Positions 17,687-26,054 are shown, numbered from the stretch's first letter. The stretch: 64,000 nucleotides of DNA from Roseomonas sp. OT10 (GCF_020991085.1 NZ_CP087719.1:2996001-3060000); one strand, 5' to 3'. The notes: a model not told the origin generated them from the letters alone. Numbers and translations: made by a program.

Positions 17687-19057
17687 TCAGATACGCTCCA
17701 TCTCGATCGGGAACAGCGCATGCTGATCCTCGACCTCCATCAGGTGATAGACGCTGAACTCGTAGACCTCGCCGGCGCTGACGTCGGAGGGCGAGAAGGG
17801 GAAGGCCAGGTTGCCGCCCGTCGTCTTCCTCCCCGGGAAGGGGCAGTGCAGGAAGGAGGACCGTGCCAGCGACAGGACGTAATCCGCCAGCTCCTGGCTG
17901 CGCGCCACCACCTCGATCAGGACACCGACCTCGTGCGGCGGCCTGCGCTCCGGCTCCAGCGGGCCGAGCACGGCATCGCGGCCGTAGTAGCGGAAGCCCA
18001 GCGCGAACTGGTCGTCACCGACATCGCTGCGCAGGTTGCGCCGCACGGCGCCGCGCACAGTCTCCTCGATGACGGGGAGGCTGCCGATCACCGCGCCGTC
18101 GCGGATGCCCGCGATGGTGAAGGCGCGATAGCCCGCGAGCCGCGCGCCCTCCAGCTTGATCTGCAGCTTCGGCGTGGGGATGAAGCGGGAGCCGCTGACG
18201 CGCACGGTCTGCCGGTCCACCTGCTCGAACACCGCCTCGCGCAGGTCGACGCGGCCCTCCGGCTCGTAGAGCACCAGCGGGTCGCCCTGCTCGTACATGG
18301 TGTGGGCGGCGACGGAATCCGGCGTGCAGATGCGGTGCTCCGCCAGGGGGCGGACCAGGAAGTGGTCGCTGCGGATGATGCCGAGCAGGCTGTCGTTGGC
18401 GGCCAGCGGCAGGCCGCATTGCGCGCCGCATTCCATGATCTTGGCCATGTGCAGGGCCAGGCCGGGATCGTAGCCCTCGGCGATCGGCAGGGCGGCGTAG
18501 ATCGCCGTGTCGCAGGAGCGGCCGGTGAGGACGACGTCGGCGCCCTGGGCCAGCGCCTCGGCGAAGGGCTCGGTGCCCATCTGCCCGACGATGCGGCTGC
18601 TCTCCATCACCGCCTGCTCGGTCAGCGCCGGCGCGTCGGGCATGGGCGTGACCTTCCCGGCGCGCAGCGCGTCGCGCACCCGCGTGGGCTCGATCTCGGA
18701 GCGGATGGTGGCGAGGCGGAAGTTCAGCCCGTTCTCCCGCGCGATGCCCACCAGCATCTCGCGCACGAATTCCAGGTTCGGGTTGCCGCCGCCCATCCCG
18801 GCAGAGCCGATCATCAGCGGCACGCCGGCCGCGCGGGCACGGGTCAGGGCGAAGCCCAGGTCGCGGCGCACCTGTTCCCGCTTCACCAGCGAGGTGCCGC
18901 TGCCGAGGTAGAAGGGGCCCGGGTCGGTCGAGCCGGCATCGCCGCCCACCAGATGCGGCGCCTGGGCGATGCCCGCCTCCAGGCTGCTGAACTCGTAGCC
19001 GTAGCCGAGGCAGCCGTTGATCGAGACCAGCCTCAGTTCTCTTGCGCTTGCGCTCAT
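17687..19057 (-). CDS. Acyclic terpene utilization AtuA family protein (DUF1446)
   Basis: 456 residues. Characteristic segments are GYGYEFSSLEAGIAQAPHLV, GDAGSTDPGPFYLGSGTS, LMIGSAGMGGGNPNLEFV, DVVLTGRSCDTAIYAALPIA and MECGAQCGLP. AtuA was named for growth of Pseudomonas on citronellol and geranyl derivatives, but this shorter form paired with DUF4387 is widespread in operons with Bug binding proteins and hydroxyacid enzymes. Its reaction is not known. Conserved Cys and Gly-rich loops suggest an enzyme rather than a structural protein. It is the second gene after the Bug protein, 17 nt downstream. Confidence 0.85.
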   Translation of the reverse strand: MSASARELRLVSINGCLGYGYEFSSLEAGIAQAPHLVGGDAGSTDPGPFYLGSGTSLVKREQVRRDLGFALTRARAAGVPLMIGSAGMGGGNPNLEFVREMLVGIARENGLNFRLATIRSEIEPTRVRDALRAGKVTPMPDAPALTEQAVMESSRIVGQMGTEPFAEALAQGADVVLTGRSCDTAIYAALPIAEGYDPGLALHMAKIMECGAQCGLPLAANDSLLGIIRSDHFLVRPLAEHRICTPDSVAAHTMYEQGDPLVLYEPEGRVDLREAVFEQVDRQTVRVSGSRFIPTPKLQIKLEGARLAGYRAFTIAGIRDGAVIGSLPVIEETVRGAVRRNLRSDVGDDQFALGFRYYGRDAVLGPLEPERRPPHEVGVLIEVVARSQELADYVLSLARSSFLHCPFPGRKTTGGNLAFPFSPSDVSAGEVYEFSVYHLMEVEDQHALFPIEMERI

Positions 19058-19074
19058 GGTTCGTGTGTCTTCCC

Positions 19075-20058
19075 TCAGGATTCGATCCGGACGCCGGTCT
19101 GCCGCACCACCTCGGCCCAGAAGCGGCTGGCATCACGGATCAGGACGGAGAAGGCCGCGGGCGGCATGGCCAGCACCTCGAACTCCAGCGGCTGCAGCCG
19201 CGCGCGCATCTCCGGGCTCTGGAGCGCGTCGAGGACCGCCCTGGTCAGCCCCTCGGTCACCCTCGCGGGCGTGCCGGCCGGGGCCATCAGCCCATACCAG
19301 GCCTCCACCACCAGCCCGTCGAGCCCGCTCTCCACCAGCGTCGGCACCTCCGGGAGCGCGGCGAGGCGCTGCGGCGAGGTGACCGCGAGGGCGCGCAGGC
19401 CGCCGCTGCGGATCAGCGGCAGCACGGCCGCCATGGTGTCGCAGGAGAACAGGATCTGCCCGCCCATCAGGTCCGCCTGCACCTGGCCGCTGCCACGATA
19501 GGGCACGTGCATGGCCTGCCCGCCCATGCGCTGGACCATGATCTCGGAGGCGAGGTGGGTGATGGTGCCGACACCCGAGGAGCCGTAGGTCGCGCCCCCC
19601 GCCTTCAGGCGCCGCGTCAGGGCGGCGAAGTCGGCCGGCGCCTCCGCATTGTTGGCGGTGACCACGGCATAGTACGTGCGCGCCAGGCCGGCGATCGGGA
19701 CGAAGTCCTGCTCCACCTTGTACTGCACGCGCGGATTCAGCAGCGGGTTCACCACCAAGGTGCTGTTGGTGCCCAGCGTCAGGGTCTGTCCGTCCGGCGT
19801 CGCCCGCGCCCCCTGCTCGGTGCCAGTGATACCGCCGGCGCCGCCGCGGTTCTCCACCACGACGGGCTGCGGAATGCGTCCCGTGAGCTCGGTGGCCAGC
19901 ATGCGCGCGATCGCGTCGCTGCCCGTGCCGCTGGTGAAGGGGACGATCAGGCGGATCGGCCCGCCCTGGGCCCGTGCCCCGGACGCGCCGGCGAGGGCAA
20001 GGCCCGCCGCCGCGGCCAGGGCCTGGCGTCGGGACAAGGCAGAAGCAGCAGTCTTCAT
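19075..20058 (-). CDS. Bug/TctC-family periplasmic substrate-binding protein
   Basis: 327 residues. An n-region with RRQAL and a hydrophobic Ala-rich core end at AGASGARAQ-GG, a typical export signal. The mature protein has the Bug pattern: IRLIVPFTSGTGSDAIARML, VVVENRGGAGGITGTE, TLGTNSTLVVNPLL, YGSSGVGTITHLASE and MHVPYRGSGQVQADLMGGQI. Bug proteins bind carboxylates for TctAB permeases or act as sensors. No TctA or TctB is encoded in the window. It is the first gene of the AtuA operon, with a good GGAGAG site, and the candidate GntR operator lies 21-43 bp upstream. Confidence 0.9.
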   Translation of the reverse strand: MKTAASALSRRQALAAAAGLALAGASGARAQGGPIRLIVPFTSGTGSDAIARMLATELTGRIPQPVVVENRGGAGGITGTEQGARATPDGQTLTLGTNSTLVVNPLLNPRVQYKVEQDFVPIAGLARTYYAVVTANNAEAPADFAALTRRLKAGGATYGSSGVGTITHLASEIMVQRMGGQAMHVPYRGSGQVQADLMGGQILFSCDTMAAVLPLIRSGGLRALAVTSPQRLAALPEVPTLVESGLDGLVVEAWYGLMAPAGTPARVTEGLTRAVLDALQSPEMRARLQPLEFEVLAMPPAAFSVLIRDASRFWAEVVRQTGVRIES

Positions 20059-20078
20059 GGCGCTCTCCAGGACGTTCT

Positions 20079-20103
20079 ATTTGTCCGATTGTATGGACAA
20101 TTG
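20079..20103. promoter_or_regulatory. Candidate GntR (UTRA-type) operator
   Basis: ATTGT at 20088-20092 and ACAAT at 20097-20101 form a perfect inverted repeat with a 4-nt spacer, matching the TTGT-N4-ACAA layout of HutC/GntR-type sites. It is nested in a wider repeat, TTGTCC (20081-20086) and GGACAA (20095-20100). The site is just upstream of the Bug gene, and a UTRA-type GntR regulator is encoded next door. Confidence 0.6.
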
Positions 20104-20190
20104 AGCGACCTTCTAAAGCAGCACCGACCCGGGTGGAAGCACCAAAAGCAAACACCGGGCGGTCCACGACCCCGCCCTCTCATGCCGACA
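20104..20190. other. Spacer between operator and repeat copy A
   Basis: Eighty-seven bases upstream of the operator. It probably holds part of the Bug-operon promoter. No gene or repeat seen. Confidence 0.3.
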
Positions 20191-20599
20191 GCGGGATGAC
20201 CTGACCGATCGTGCTGTGGTGTTCGGGCGTCGGACCGGGAGGGGACGCCGTCCCCTCCCAGACCCTCCCCTGCCGGGGCCACAAGCGGGCCCCGGTCCCC
20301 GCTGGGAGTTGGTTCTGTGCGGTGGGCGTCAGCCTGCGGGCTGAACCCTGGCGGAGCGCGGACAGGCGGGACTCTGAAAAGATTCACGAGGCGTCAGCCA
20401 GTGCAGTGGCCGTACCCGCCGAGGAGCGTGGCTCCTCGGCGCCTCGACCCCGTATCAGGCTGTCCCGCGGTAGCACTCCCCGGGTCCAGGGCCCGCAGGG
20501 TCCTGGCGGAGTGGGGGTATCGGGGGCGAGGCAGCGCCTTGCCCCCGGGGAACGGACGCACCCCGCGCCGGCACGGACCGGCGCATCGCACCGTCCGTA
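20191..20599 (-). repeat. Dispersed ~410-bp hairpin-rich element, copy A
   Basis: Runs as a single block very similar to copies at 29593-30000 and 38800-39208. The strand given is that of the gene whose stop it follows (the GntR regulator, stop at 20600-20602). Perfect or near-perfect hairpins are seen at 20418-20440 (GCCGAGGAGC, loop GTG) and 20522-20546 (11-bp stem with one G-T pair). Others are formed by CCGGGGCC-acaagcg-GGCCCCGG and by the palindrome in GGAGGGGACGCCGTCCCCTC. Open frames through it are by-products of base composition. Confidence 0.85.
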
Positions 20600-21403
20600 T
20601 CAGCCCGCCTCTGGCGGCGCGGCCTCCCCGCCCCGGCGCAGGCGGAACACGGCGCTGTGGATGAAACGGCCGGCCGGGTAGAGGCCGTCCGCCACCTGCA
20701 GCACCTCGTCCCGCTCGTCGCGGAAGCGGCGGATCATCCGCAGGGCCGCCTCGCCGGGTTCGGCACCCAGGAGTGCCGCCGGCTCGGCCTCCAGCCGGAC
20801 CGGCGTGATCTCCTGGGCGATCTCCACCACGCGCAGCCCGTGCGCCTGCTCGATCATCACGAAGATCGGGTCCGGCGATTCCGCGATCCGGGGCAGGATG
20901 TCCGCTGCCTCGGGCAGGATGTAGGTGGTCAGAACGGCGACCGGCCGCTCGTCCTGCGGCAGGACGCGCAACAGGCGCAGGCGCAGCCAGGCCTTGCCGG
21001 GCCTGCAGCCCAGGAAGCCGGCCAGCGCCGCATCCGCCACCACCTCCTGATGCTCCACCAGGCGCAGCCGTGTCGCGCGCGAGACCTGCAGCAGGTCCTC
21101 GACCGAGGAGGCCCCATGCACGAAGCGGGAGGGCTCGGGCTGGCGGGCGCGGACCCAGGTGCCGATGCCGGGATGGGCCGAAACCACCCCGAACTCCTTC
21201 AGCTCGCGCAGCGCCTGCCGCACCGTATGGCGGCTGACGCCGAAGCGGTCGCACAGCACCGCCTCGGTGGGAAGCTGTTCGCCCACGGCGTAGCGGCCGG
21301 CGCCGATCTCGGCCATCAGCGTCCGGGCCAGGCGGGAGTAGCGGGGGGAGGGCCGGCCGCTCTGCGGGCCGAGCGGCCCGGCGAGCGGCGCGTCGTTGGA
21401 GAT
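20600..21403 (-). CDS. GntR family regulator with UTRA domain
   Basis: About 267 residues. The GntR winged helix spans LPTEAVLCDRFGVSRHTVRQ, preceded by RYSRLARTLMAEIGAG and followed by LKEFGVVSAHPGIGTWV. The C-terminal UTRA domain includes EHQEVVADAALAGFLG, PVAVLTTYILPEAADILP, GLRVVEIAQEITPVR and LQVADGLYPAGRFIH. It is probably the repressor of the adjacent Bug/AtuA operon. Its start is odd: no ATG, GTG or TTG lies between 21404 and the HTH. I place it at an ATC preceded by AAGGAGGCCTGAG at the end of the response-regulator gene. The alternative is the ATG at 21544, overlapping that gene by 140 bp; an internal ATG (MAEIGAG) would cut into the HTH. Confidence 0.75.
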   Translation of the reverse strand: MSNDAPLAGPLGPQSGRPSPRYSRLARTLMAEIGAGRYAVGEQLPTEAVLCDRFGVSRHTVRQALRELKEFGVVSAHPGIGTWVRARQPEPSRFVHGASSVEDLLQVSRATRLRLVEHQEVVADAALAGFLGCRPGKAWLRLRLLRVLPQDERPVAVLTTYILPEAADILPRIAESPDPIFVMIEQAHGLRVVEIAQEITPVRLEAEPAALLGAEPGEAALRMIRRFRDERDEVLQVADGLYPAGRFIHSAVFRLRRGGEAAPPEAG

Positions 21404-21404
21404 C

Positions 21405-22106
21405 TCAGGCCTCCTTGTAGCGGTAGCCGATGCCGTAGAGCGTCTCGATGTGGGAGAAGTCGTCGTCCACCGCCCGGAACTTCTTGCGCACGCGCTTGAC
21501 GTGGCTGTCGATGGTGCGGTCGTCCACGTAGATGTTCTCGCCATAGGCGGCGTCGATCAGCTGGTCGCGGTTCTTCACCATGCCCGGCCGCACCGCCAGC
21601 GCCTTGACCAGCAGGAACTCCGTCACCGTCAGCTGCACCGGCTTCCCCTTCCAGGTGCAGGTGTGCTTGGTCTCGTCCAGCACCAGGTCGCCGCGGGCGA
21701 TCACGCCGCCGGCGGGCGCCCCGGAGCCCTCGGCGCGGCTCGTCTCGTTGCGGCGCAGCAGGGCGCGGATGCGCTCGAGCAGCAGGCGCTGGCTGAAGGG
21801 CTTGGTGATGTAGTCGTCCGCGCCGAGGCGCAGGCCCATCAGCTCGTCCAGCTCGTCATCCTTGCTGGTCAGGAAGATCACCGGCAGGGCGGTGCGCTGG
21901 CGCAGCCGCTGCAGCAGCTCCATCCCGTCCATCCGGGGCATCTTGATGTCCAGCACCGCAAGGTCCGCCGGCCGGGCCAGCAGCCCTTGCAGGGCGCTCT
22001 CCCCGTCCGTGTAGGTGCGGACCTGGTAGCCCTCCTGCTCCAGGGTCATCGAGACGGAGGTCAGGATGTTGCGGTCGTCATCCACGAGGGCGATGGTCTG
22101 GGCCAT
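21405..22106 (-). CDS. chvI: ChvI/OmpR-type response regulator
   Basis: 233 residues. The receiver domain has the acidic pair VDDD at 8-11, phosphoacceptor Asp53 in [11 protein letters not shown], Thr in IFLTSKDD and Lys in DDYITKPFS. The OmpR-type winged helix follows, with [38 protein letters not shown] and [13 protein letters not shown]. The sequence is of the ChvI type, which with the kinase ChvG controls acid, envelope and exopolysaccharide responses in alphaproteobacteria. Unusually, neither ChvG nor the usual HprK/PTS genes are next to it. A PPOX-family gene is divergent across 57 bp. Confidence 0.85.
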   Translation of the reverse strand: MAQTIALVDDDRNILTSVSMTLEQEGYQVRTYTDGESALQGLLARPADLAVLDIKMPRMDGMELLQRLRQRTALPVIFLTSKDDELDELMGLRLGADDYITKPFSQRLLLERIRALLRRNETSRAEGSGAPAGGVIARGDLVLDETKHTCTWKGKPVQLTVTEFLLVKALAVRPGMVKNRDQLIDAAYGENIYVDDRTIDSHVKRVRKKFRAVDDDFSHIETLYGIGYRYKEA

Positions 22107-22163
22107 GGTCAGGGGGTGTCCGGGCGCTTCTCTGCGTCTGCCCCCGCATATAGGGATGGAATT

Positions 22164-22661
22164 GTGGCGCAACCGGGGAACGCGACGGAGGAGCCGGCCG
22201 GGACCGCCCGGCGGCTGATGCGGGAGGCGGCGTCGGCCGTCCTGTCCACCATGGCGGAAGGCGGGCAGCCCTTCGCCTCGCTGGTCACCCCGGCGGTGGC
22301 GCCGGATGGGGCGGTGCTGCTCTGGCTCTCCTCCCTCGCCGTCCACACCCGGCATCTGCAACGGGAGCCGCGCTGCGCCCTGCTGTTCCAGGGGACGGCG
22401 GAGGGGGAGAATCCGCAGACCGCCCCGCGCGTGACCGTCACCGGCCTCGCGGCGCCGGTCGAGGACGCGGCGTTGAAGGCCCTCTGGCTGGAACGCCACC
22501 CCTATGCCGCCCCCTATGCGGATTTCGGGGATTTCCGCCTCTGGCGCATGGACCCGGGCGGCGGGCTGCTGGTGGCGGGCTTCGCCCGGGCGCACCGCCT
22601 CCGCGCCGCTGATTTCCGGCCCCGGGACGCGGCGGCCGGCCCGGAGGAGGAGAGCGCATGA
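22164..22661 (+). CDS. Pyridoxamine 5'-phosphate oxidase-family (HugZ-like) protein
   Basis: 165 residues from a GTG with AGGGA upstream. The split-barrel flavin/heme-binding fold is visible in [60 protein letters not shown] and [20 protein letters not shown]. HugZ proteins degrade heme; others in this superfamily bind FMN or F420. The heme-contact C-terminal extension of full HugZ is short here, so a general flavin-binding role is equally possible. Its stop overlaps the next start (ATGA), so it is coupled to the DUF3237 gene. Confidence 0.78.
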   Translation: MAQPGNATEEPAGTARRLMREAASAVLSTMAEGGQPFASLVTPAVAPDGAVLLWLSSLAVHTRHLQREPRCALLFQGTAEGENPQTAPRVTVTGLAAPVEDAALKALWLERHPYAAPYADFGDFRLWRMDPGGGLLVAGFARAHRLRAADFRPRDAAAGPEEESA

Positions 22662-23116
22662 GCCAGGAACCCGGATTCGAGTTCATCGGCCTGGTGGAAG
22701 CCTCGGTCGGCCCGCCCCTGCGCGTGGGGAGCGGTGCGATGGGGGAGCGCCGGATCGTCCCGATCCTGGGCGGCCGCGTCGCCGGCCCGCGGCTGGAGGG
22801 CGAGATCCTCCCCGGCGGCGCCGATTTCCAGCTGATCCGCCCGGACGGGGTCACCGAGATCGAGGCGCGCTACACCGTCCGGCTGACGGACGGCGCCCTG
22901 GTCTACGTGGTCAACCGCGGCCTGCGCGACGCCGCCCCCGAGGACATGGCCCGGCTGCTCCGCGGCGAGCCGGTCCCGCCCGAGCGGGTCTATTTCCGCA
23001 CCACGCCGGTCTTCGAGACCCCCTCCCCCGCCCATGCCTGGATGCAGCGCCGCCTGTTCCTCGGCCATGGCGAGCGCCGGCCGGATTCGGTCCACATCCG
23101 CCTCTACGCCGTGTGA
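22658..23116 (+). CDS. DUF3237 family protein
   Basis: 152 residues with the family's beta-barrel pattern: [70 protein letters not shown] and [23 protein letters not shown]3237 (lipocalin-like barrel) members are found beside aromatic and carboxylate catabolic genes, but no reaction is proven. It is translationally coupled to the PPOX-like gene before it, which makes the pair a functional unit of unknown purpose. Confidence 0.82.
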   Translation: MSQEPGFEFIGLVEASVGPPLRVGSGAMGERRIVPILGGRVAGPRLEGEILPGGADFQLIRPDGVTEIEARYTVRLTDGALVYVVNRGLRDAAPEDMARLLRGEPVPPERVYFRTTPVFETPSPAHAWMQRRLFLGHGERRPDSVHIRLYAV

Positions 23117-23160
23117 CCCGGCGGGCGGCGCGGAGGGCACGCCGCACGATGTGTCCCGCC

Positions 23161-23200
23161 ACGACGCTTCCGGACGCTTCCCGGCGCTTCCGGGCGCTTC
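23161..23200. repeat. Four tandem 10-bp repeats upstream of the peptide ABC operon
   Basis: Four consecutive 10-nt units ending CGCTTC (ACGACGCTTC, CGGACGCTTC, CCGGCGCTTC, CGGGCGCTTC) lie 35-74 bp before the DUF1028 start. The spacing equals one DNA helical turn, so a multimeric regulator could bind along one face. Confidence 0.6.
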
Positions 23201-23234
23201 ACAGATGGCACGGCGCGTGCCTGCATGCGGGGCC

Positions 23235-23948
23235 ATGACCTGGAGCATCCTCGCCCGCGACCCCGACACCGGGGAACTCGGCGCCGCCGTCGCCACCCGC
23301 TTCTTCGCCGTGGGCGCGCTCTGCCTCCGGGTCGAGGGCGGGCTCGGCGCCGCAGCCACCCAGGCGCTGGTCAACCCGCTCCTCGCCCCCGCCGCCCTGG
23401 CCCGGCTGCGCGGCGGCGACGCGCCCGAGGCAGCCCTGGCCGCGACGCTTGCCGCCGATGCGGGGGCCGCGGTGCGCCAGCTGCACCTGCTGGATGCAGC
23501 GGGCCGGGCGGCCTGCCACACCGGGGCGGGATGCGTCGGCTGGGCCGGGCAGGCGGCGGGCCGGGACGTCTCGGTGGCGGGCAACATGCTCGCGGGCCAG
23601 GCGGTCGTGACGGCGACGCGCGACGCCTTCCTGGACGGCGCCGGCCGCCCCATGGCCGAACGGCTGATCGCGGCGCTGGAGGCGGGACAGGCGGCCGGCG
23701 GCGACAAGCGCGGCCGGCAGTCCGCCGCCCTGGTCACCGCCGGGCCGGAGGATGCCTTCCCCGCCCTGGACCTGCGGGTGGACGACCACCCGGATCCGCT
23801 GGCGGAGCTGCGCCGGCTGCACGCCGTCGCCCGCCAGCGCTTCGTGCACTACCGCCGCTTCCTGGCGGGGCGCGACCATCCCGGCGTCTTCGACCGGGCG
23901 GTGCTGGACCGGCTGATCGCGCAATCCATGGCGGACCCCGCCCCGTGA
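23235..23948 (+). CDS. DUF1028 family Ntn-hydrolase-like protein
   Basis: 237 residues. It begins MTWSILARDPDTGELGAAVA and continues with LCLRVEGGLGAAATQALVNP, GRAACHTGAGCVGWAGQAAG, VSVAGNMLAGQAVV and RGRQSAALVTAG, which define DUF1028. The family has an Ntn-hydrolase fold and is thought to contain peptidases or amidases. It is the first gene of a peptide-type ABC transporter operon and overlaps the next gene (GTGA), so it may trim an imported peptide or amide. No catalytic residue has been proven. Confidence 0.85.
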   Translation: MTWSILARDPDTGELGAAVATRFFAVGALCLRVEGGLGAAATQALVNPLLAPAALARLRGGDAPEAALAATLAADAGAAVRQLHLLDAAGRAACHTGAGCVGWAGQAAGRDVSVAGNMLAGQAVVTATRDAFLDGAGRPMAERLIAALEAGQAAGGDKRGRQSAALVTAGPEDAFPALDLRVDDHPDPLAELRRLHAVARQRFVHYRRFLAGRDHPGVFDRAVLDRLIAQSMADPAP

Positions 23949-24949
23949 GCCATTCCCCCGACCCCGGACCCTGGGCCCTGGAGCTGGACGGGGTCTCGGT
24001 CGCCTTCGCCACCGATCGCGGTCCGCTGCGCGCGGTGGACGGCGTCTCCCTCGCCGTCGCCCCCGGCCGCACCCTGGCCGTGGTCGGCGAGAGCGGCTGC
24101 GGCAAGTCCGCCACCGCCCTGGCGGTGATGGGGCTGCTGGCCCCCGGCGCCACGGTCGGCGGCCATATCCGCCTGGCCGGGCAGGAGATCGCCACCCTGC
24201 CCGAGGCGGAGCGCCGCGCCCTGCGCGGCGGCCGCATGGCGATGATCTTCCAGGAGCCGATGACCTCGCTGAACCCCGCCTTCACCGCCGGGGAGCAGAT
24301 CGCCGAGGCGCTGCGCCTGCACGAGAAGCTGTCCCATGCCGCCGCCTTCGACGCGGCGGTCGCCATGCTGGAGCGCGTCCGCATCCCCGACGCCGCCCGC
24401 CGCGCCCGCCAGTACCCGCACCAGCTCTCCGGCGGCATGCGGCAGCGCGTGATGATCGCCATGGCGCTGGCCTGCCGCCCGCGCGTGCTGATCGCGGACG
24501 AACCGACCACCGCCCTGGACGTGACGGTGCAGGCGGGGGTCCTCGCCCTCCTCGACGGGCTGCGCCGCGACACCGGCACCGCGGTCATCCTGGTCACGCA
24601 CGACCTGGGCGTCGTCGCCGACCATGCCGACGACGTCGTCGTGATGTATGCCGGCCGCGTCGCGGAATCCGGCCCCGCCAGCCGCGTGCTCTCCCACCCC
24701 GAGCACCCCTACACCATCGGCCTGCTCGGCGCGGCACCCCGGCTGGACACCCCCCGCGGCACCCGCCTCGCCTCCATCGACGGCACCGTCCCCGACCTGA
24801 TGCACCCGCCCCCCGGCTGCCGCTTCGCCCCGCGCTGCCCCTTCGCGGTCGCCGCCTGCAACGACGCCCAGCCGCCGCTGGTCGAGGTGGGGCCGGGGCA
24901 TCGCGCGGCCTGCATCCGGGCGCCGCTCGACGCGGCGCTGGCGGCATGA
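23945..24949 (+). CDS. Oligopeptide/dipeptide ABC transporter ATP-binding protein (DppD/OppD type)
   Basis: 334 residues from a GTG that overlaps the previous stop. Walker A is GESGCGKSATALAV, the Q-loop FQEPMTSLNP, the signature LSGGMRQRVMIAMALA, Walker B VLIADEPTTALDVT and the switch His in VTHDLGVVADH. The C-terminal oligopeptide domain has RFAPRCPFAVAACNDAQPP, the Cys-containing stretch known to bind FeS in some peptide transporters. It energises uptake together with the next ATPase and the two permeases. Confidence 0.92.
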   Translation: MSHSPDPGPWALELDGVSVAFATDRGPLRAVDGVSLAVAPGRTLAVVGESGCGKSATALAVMGLLAPGATVGGHIRLAGQEIATLPEAERRALRGGRMAMIFQEPMTSLNPAFTAGEQIAEALRLHEKLSHAAAFDAAVAMLERVRIPDAARRARQYPHQLSGGMRQRVMIAMALACRPRVLIADEPTTALDVTVQAGVLALLDGLRRDTGTAVILVTHDLGVVADHADDVVVMYAGRVAESGPASRVLSHPEHPYTIGLLGAAPRLDTPRGTRLASIDGTVPDLMHPPPGCRFAPRCPFAVAACNDAQPPLVEVGPGHRAACIRAPLDAALAA

Positions 24950-24986
24950 GGCCTTGCACCTTCCTCCGGGCGGCGGGGAGCGCCGC

Positions 24987-26054
24987 ATGACCCCGCTGCT
25001 GGAACTCGACGGGCTGGTGAAGCACTTCCCCGTCCGGGACTCGCTGGGACGCCGGCGCGGCGCGGTGCATGCGGTGGACGGCGTGTCGCTGCGCGTGGCG
25101 CCGGGCGAGGTGCTGGCGGTGGTGGGGGAGAGCGGCTGCGGCAAGTCCACGCTCGCGCGGCTGGCCCTGCGGCTGATCGAGCCGGATGCGGGCTCGGTGC
25201 GCTTCGAGGGCCGGGAGCTGCGCGACCTCTCCCCGGCGGCGCTGCGGGCCTGGCGGCGCGACGCGCAGATGATCTTCCAGGACCCCTATGCCAGCCTCGA
25301 TCCCCGCATGACGGTGGGCGCGGCAGTGGCGGAGCCGCTGCGCCTGCACGGCATCGTCCCGCGGGCCCGGGAGGCGGAGCGGGTGGCCATGCTGCTCGCC
25401 CGGGTGGGGCTGCGGCCGGAGCAGGCGCAGAGATGGCCGCACGAATTCTCCGGCGGGCAGCGGCAGCGCATCGCCATCGCCCGCGCCCTGGCCAGCGGGC
25501 CGCGGCTGGTGGTGGGGGACGAGCCGGTCAGCGCGCTGGACGTCTCCGTGCAGGCGCAGGTGATCAACCTGCTGCAATCGCTGATCCGCGAGCTGCGGCT
25601 GGCCTTCATCCTGATCTCGCACGACCTCGCCGTGGTGCGGCACGTCGCCGACCGGGTGGCGGTGATGTACCTCGGCCAGATCGTCGAGGAGGGGCCGGCC
25701 GAGGCGGTCTTCGCCGATCCGCGCCATCCCTATACCCGGGCGCTGCTGGCCTCCGTGCCCGGCGAGGGCGGGGCCGCGCCGCTGGAGGGCGACGTGCCCA
25801 GCCCGATCGCGCCCCCCGCCGCCTGCCGCTTCCACACCCGCTGCCCGCTGGCGCAGCCGGTCTGCCGCACGGCCGACCCGGCGCTGGCGCCGGCAGGGGG
25901 CGACGCCGCGCACCGCTCCGCCTGCCATTTCCGCGACAGCCTGCCGCCGCTGGAACGCCGCCGGCATGACGCCGCCGGCGAACGGCTCCGCCGGCTGCAG
26001 CGCTTCTTCATCCCTGCCAACCTCGACACGCCGTCACCGGGAGACGCCGCATGA
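24987..26054 (+). CDS. Oligopeptide/dipeptide ABC transporter ATP-binding protein (DppF/OppF type)
   Basis: 355 residues; the start with GGGAG upstream is preferred to one 11 codons earlier. Walker A is GESGCGKSTLARLALRL, the Q-loop FQDPYASLDPRMTV, the signature FSGGQRQRIAIARALA, Walker B VVGDEPVSALDVSV and the switch LISHDLAVVRH. The C-terminal Cys region CRFHTRCPLAQPVCRT is present. An extra ~35-residue basic tail (LERRRHDAAGERLRRLQRF) follows. The stop overlaps the start of the binding protein (ATGA). Confidence 0.92.
   Translation: MTPLLELDGLVKHFPVRDSLGRRRGAVHAVDGVSLRVAPGEVLAVVGESGCGKSTLARLALRLIEPDAGSVRFEGRELRDLSPAALRAWRRDAQMIFQDPYASLDPRMTVGAAVAEPLRLHGIVPRAREAERVAMLLARVGLRPEQAQRWPHEFSGGQRQRIAIARALASGPRLVVGDEPVSALDVSVQAQVINLLQSLIRELRLAFILISHDLAVVRHVADRVAVMYLGQIVEEGPAEAVFADPRHPYTRALLASVPGEGGAAPLEGDVPSPIAPPAACRFHTRCPLAQPVCRTADPALAPAGGDAAHRSACHFRDSLPPLERRRHDAAGERLRRLQRFFIPANLDTPSPGDAA

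Noticed and set aside
16331-19501. A 1056-codon open frame on the + strand
   Set aside because: It is antisense to the SDR, DUF4387 and AtuA genes, with Arg/Gly/Ala/His-rich low-complexity translation. Long antisense frames are expected at this GC content.
20211-20681. Open frames through the repeat copies (also 29750-30343 and 38809-40212)
   Set aside because: They differ between copies, lack starts with ribosome-binding sites and follow hairpin arms, so they are not genes.
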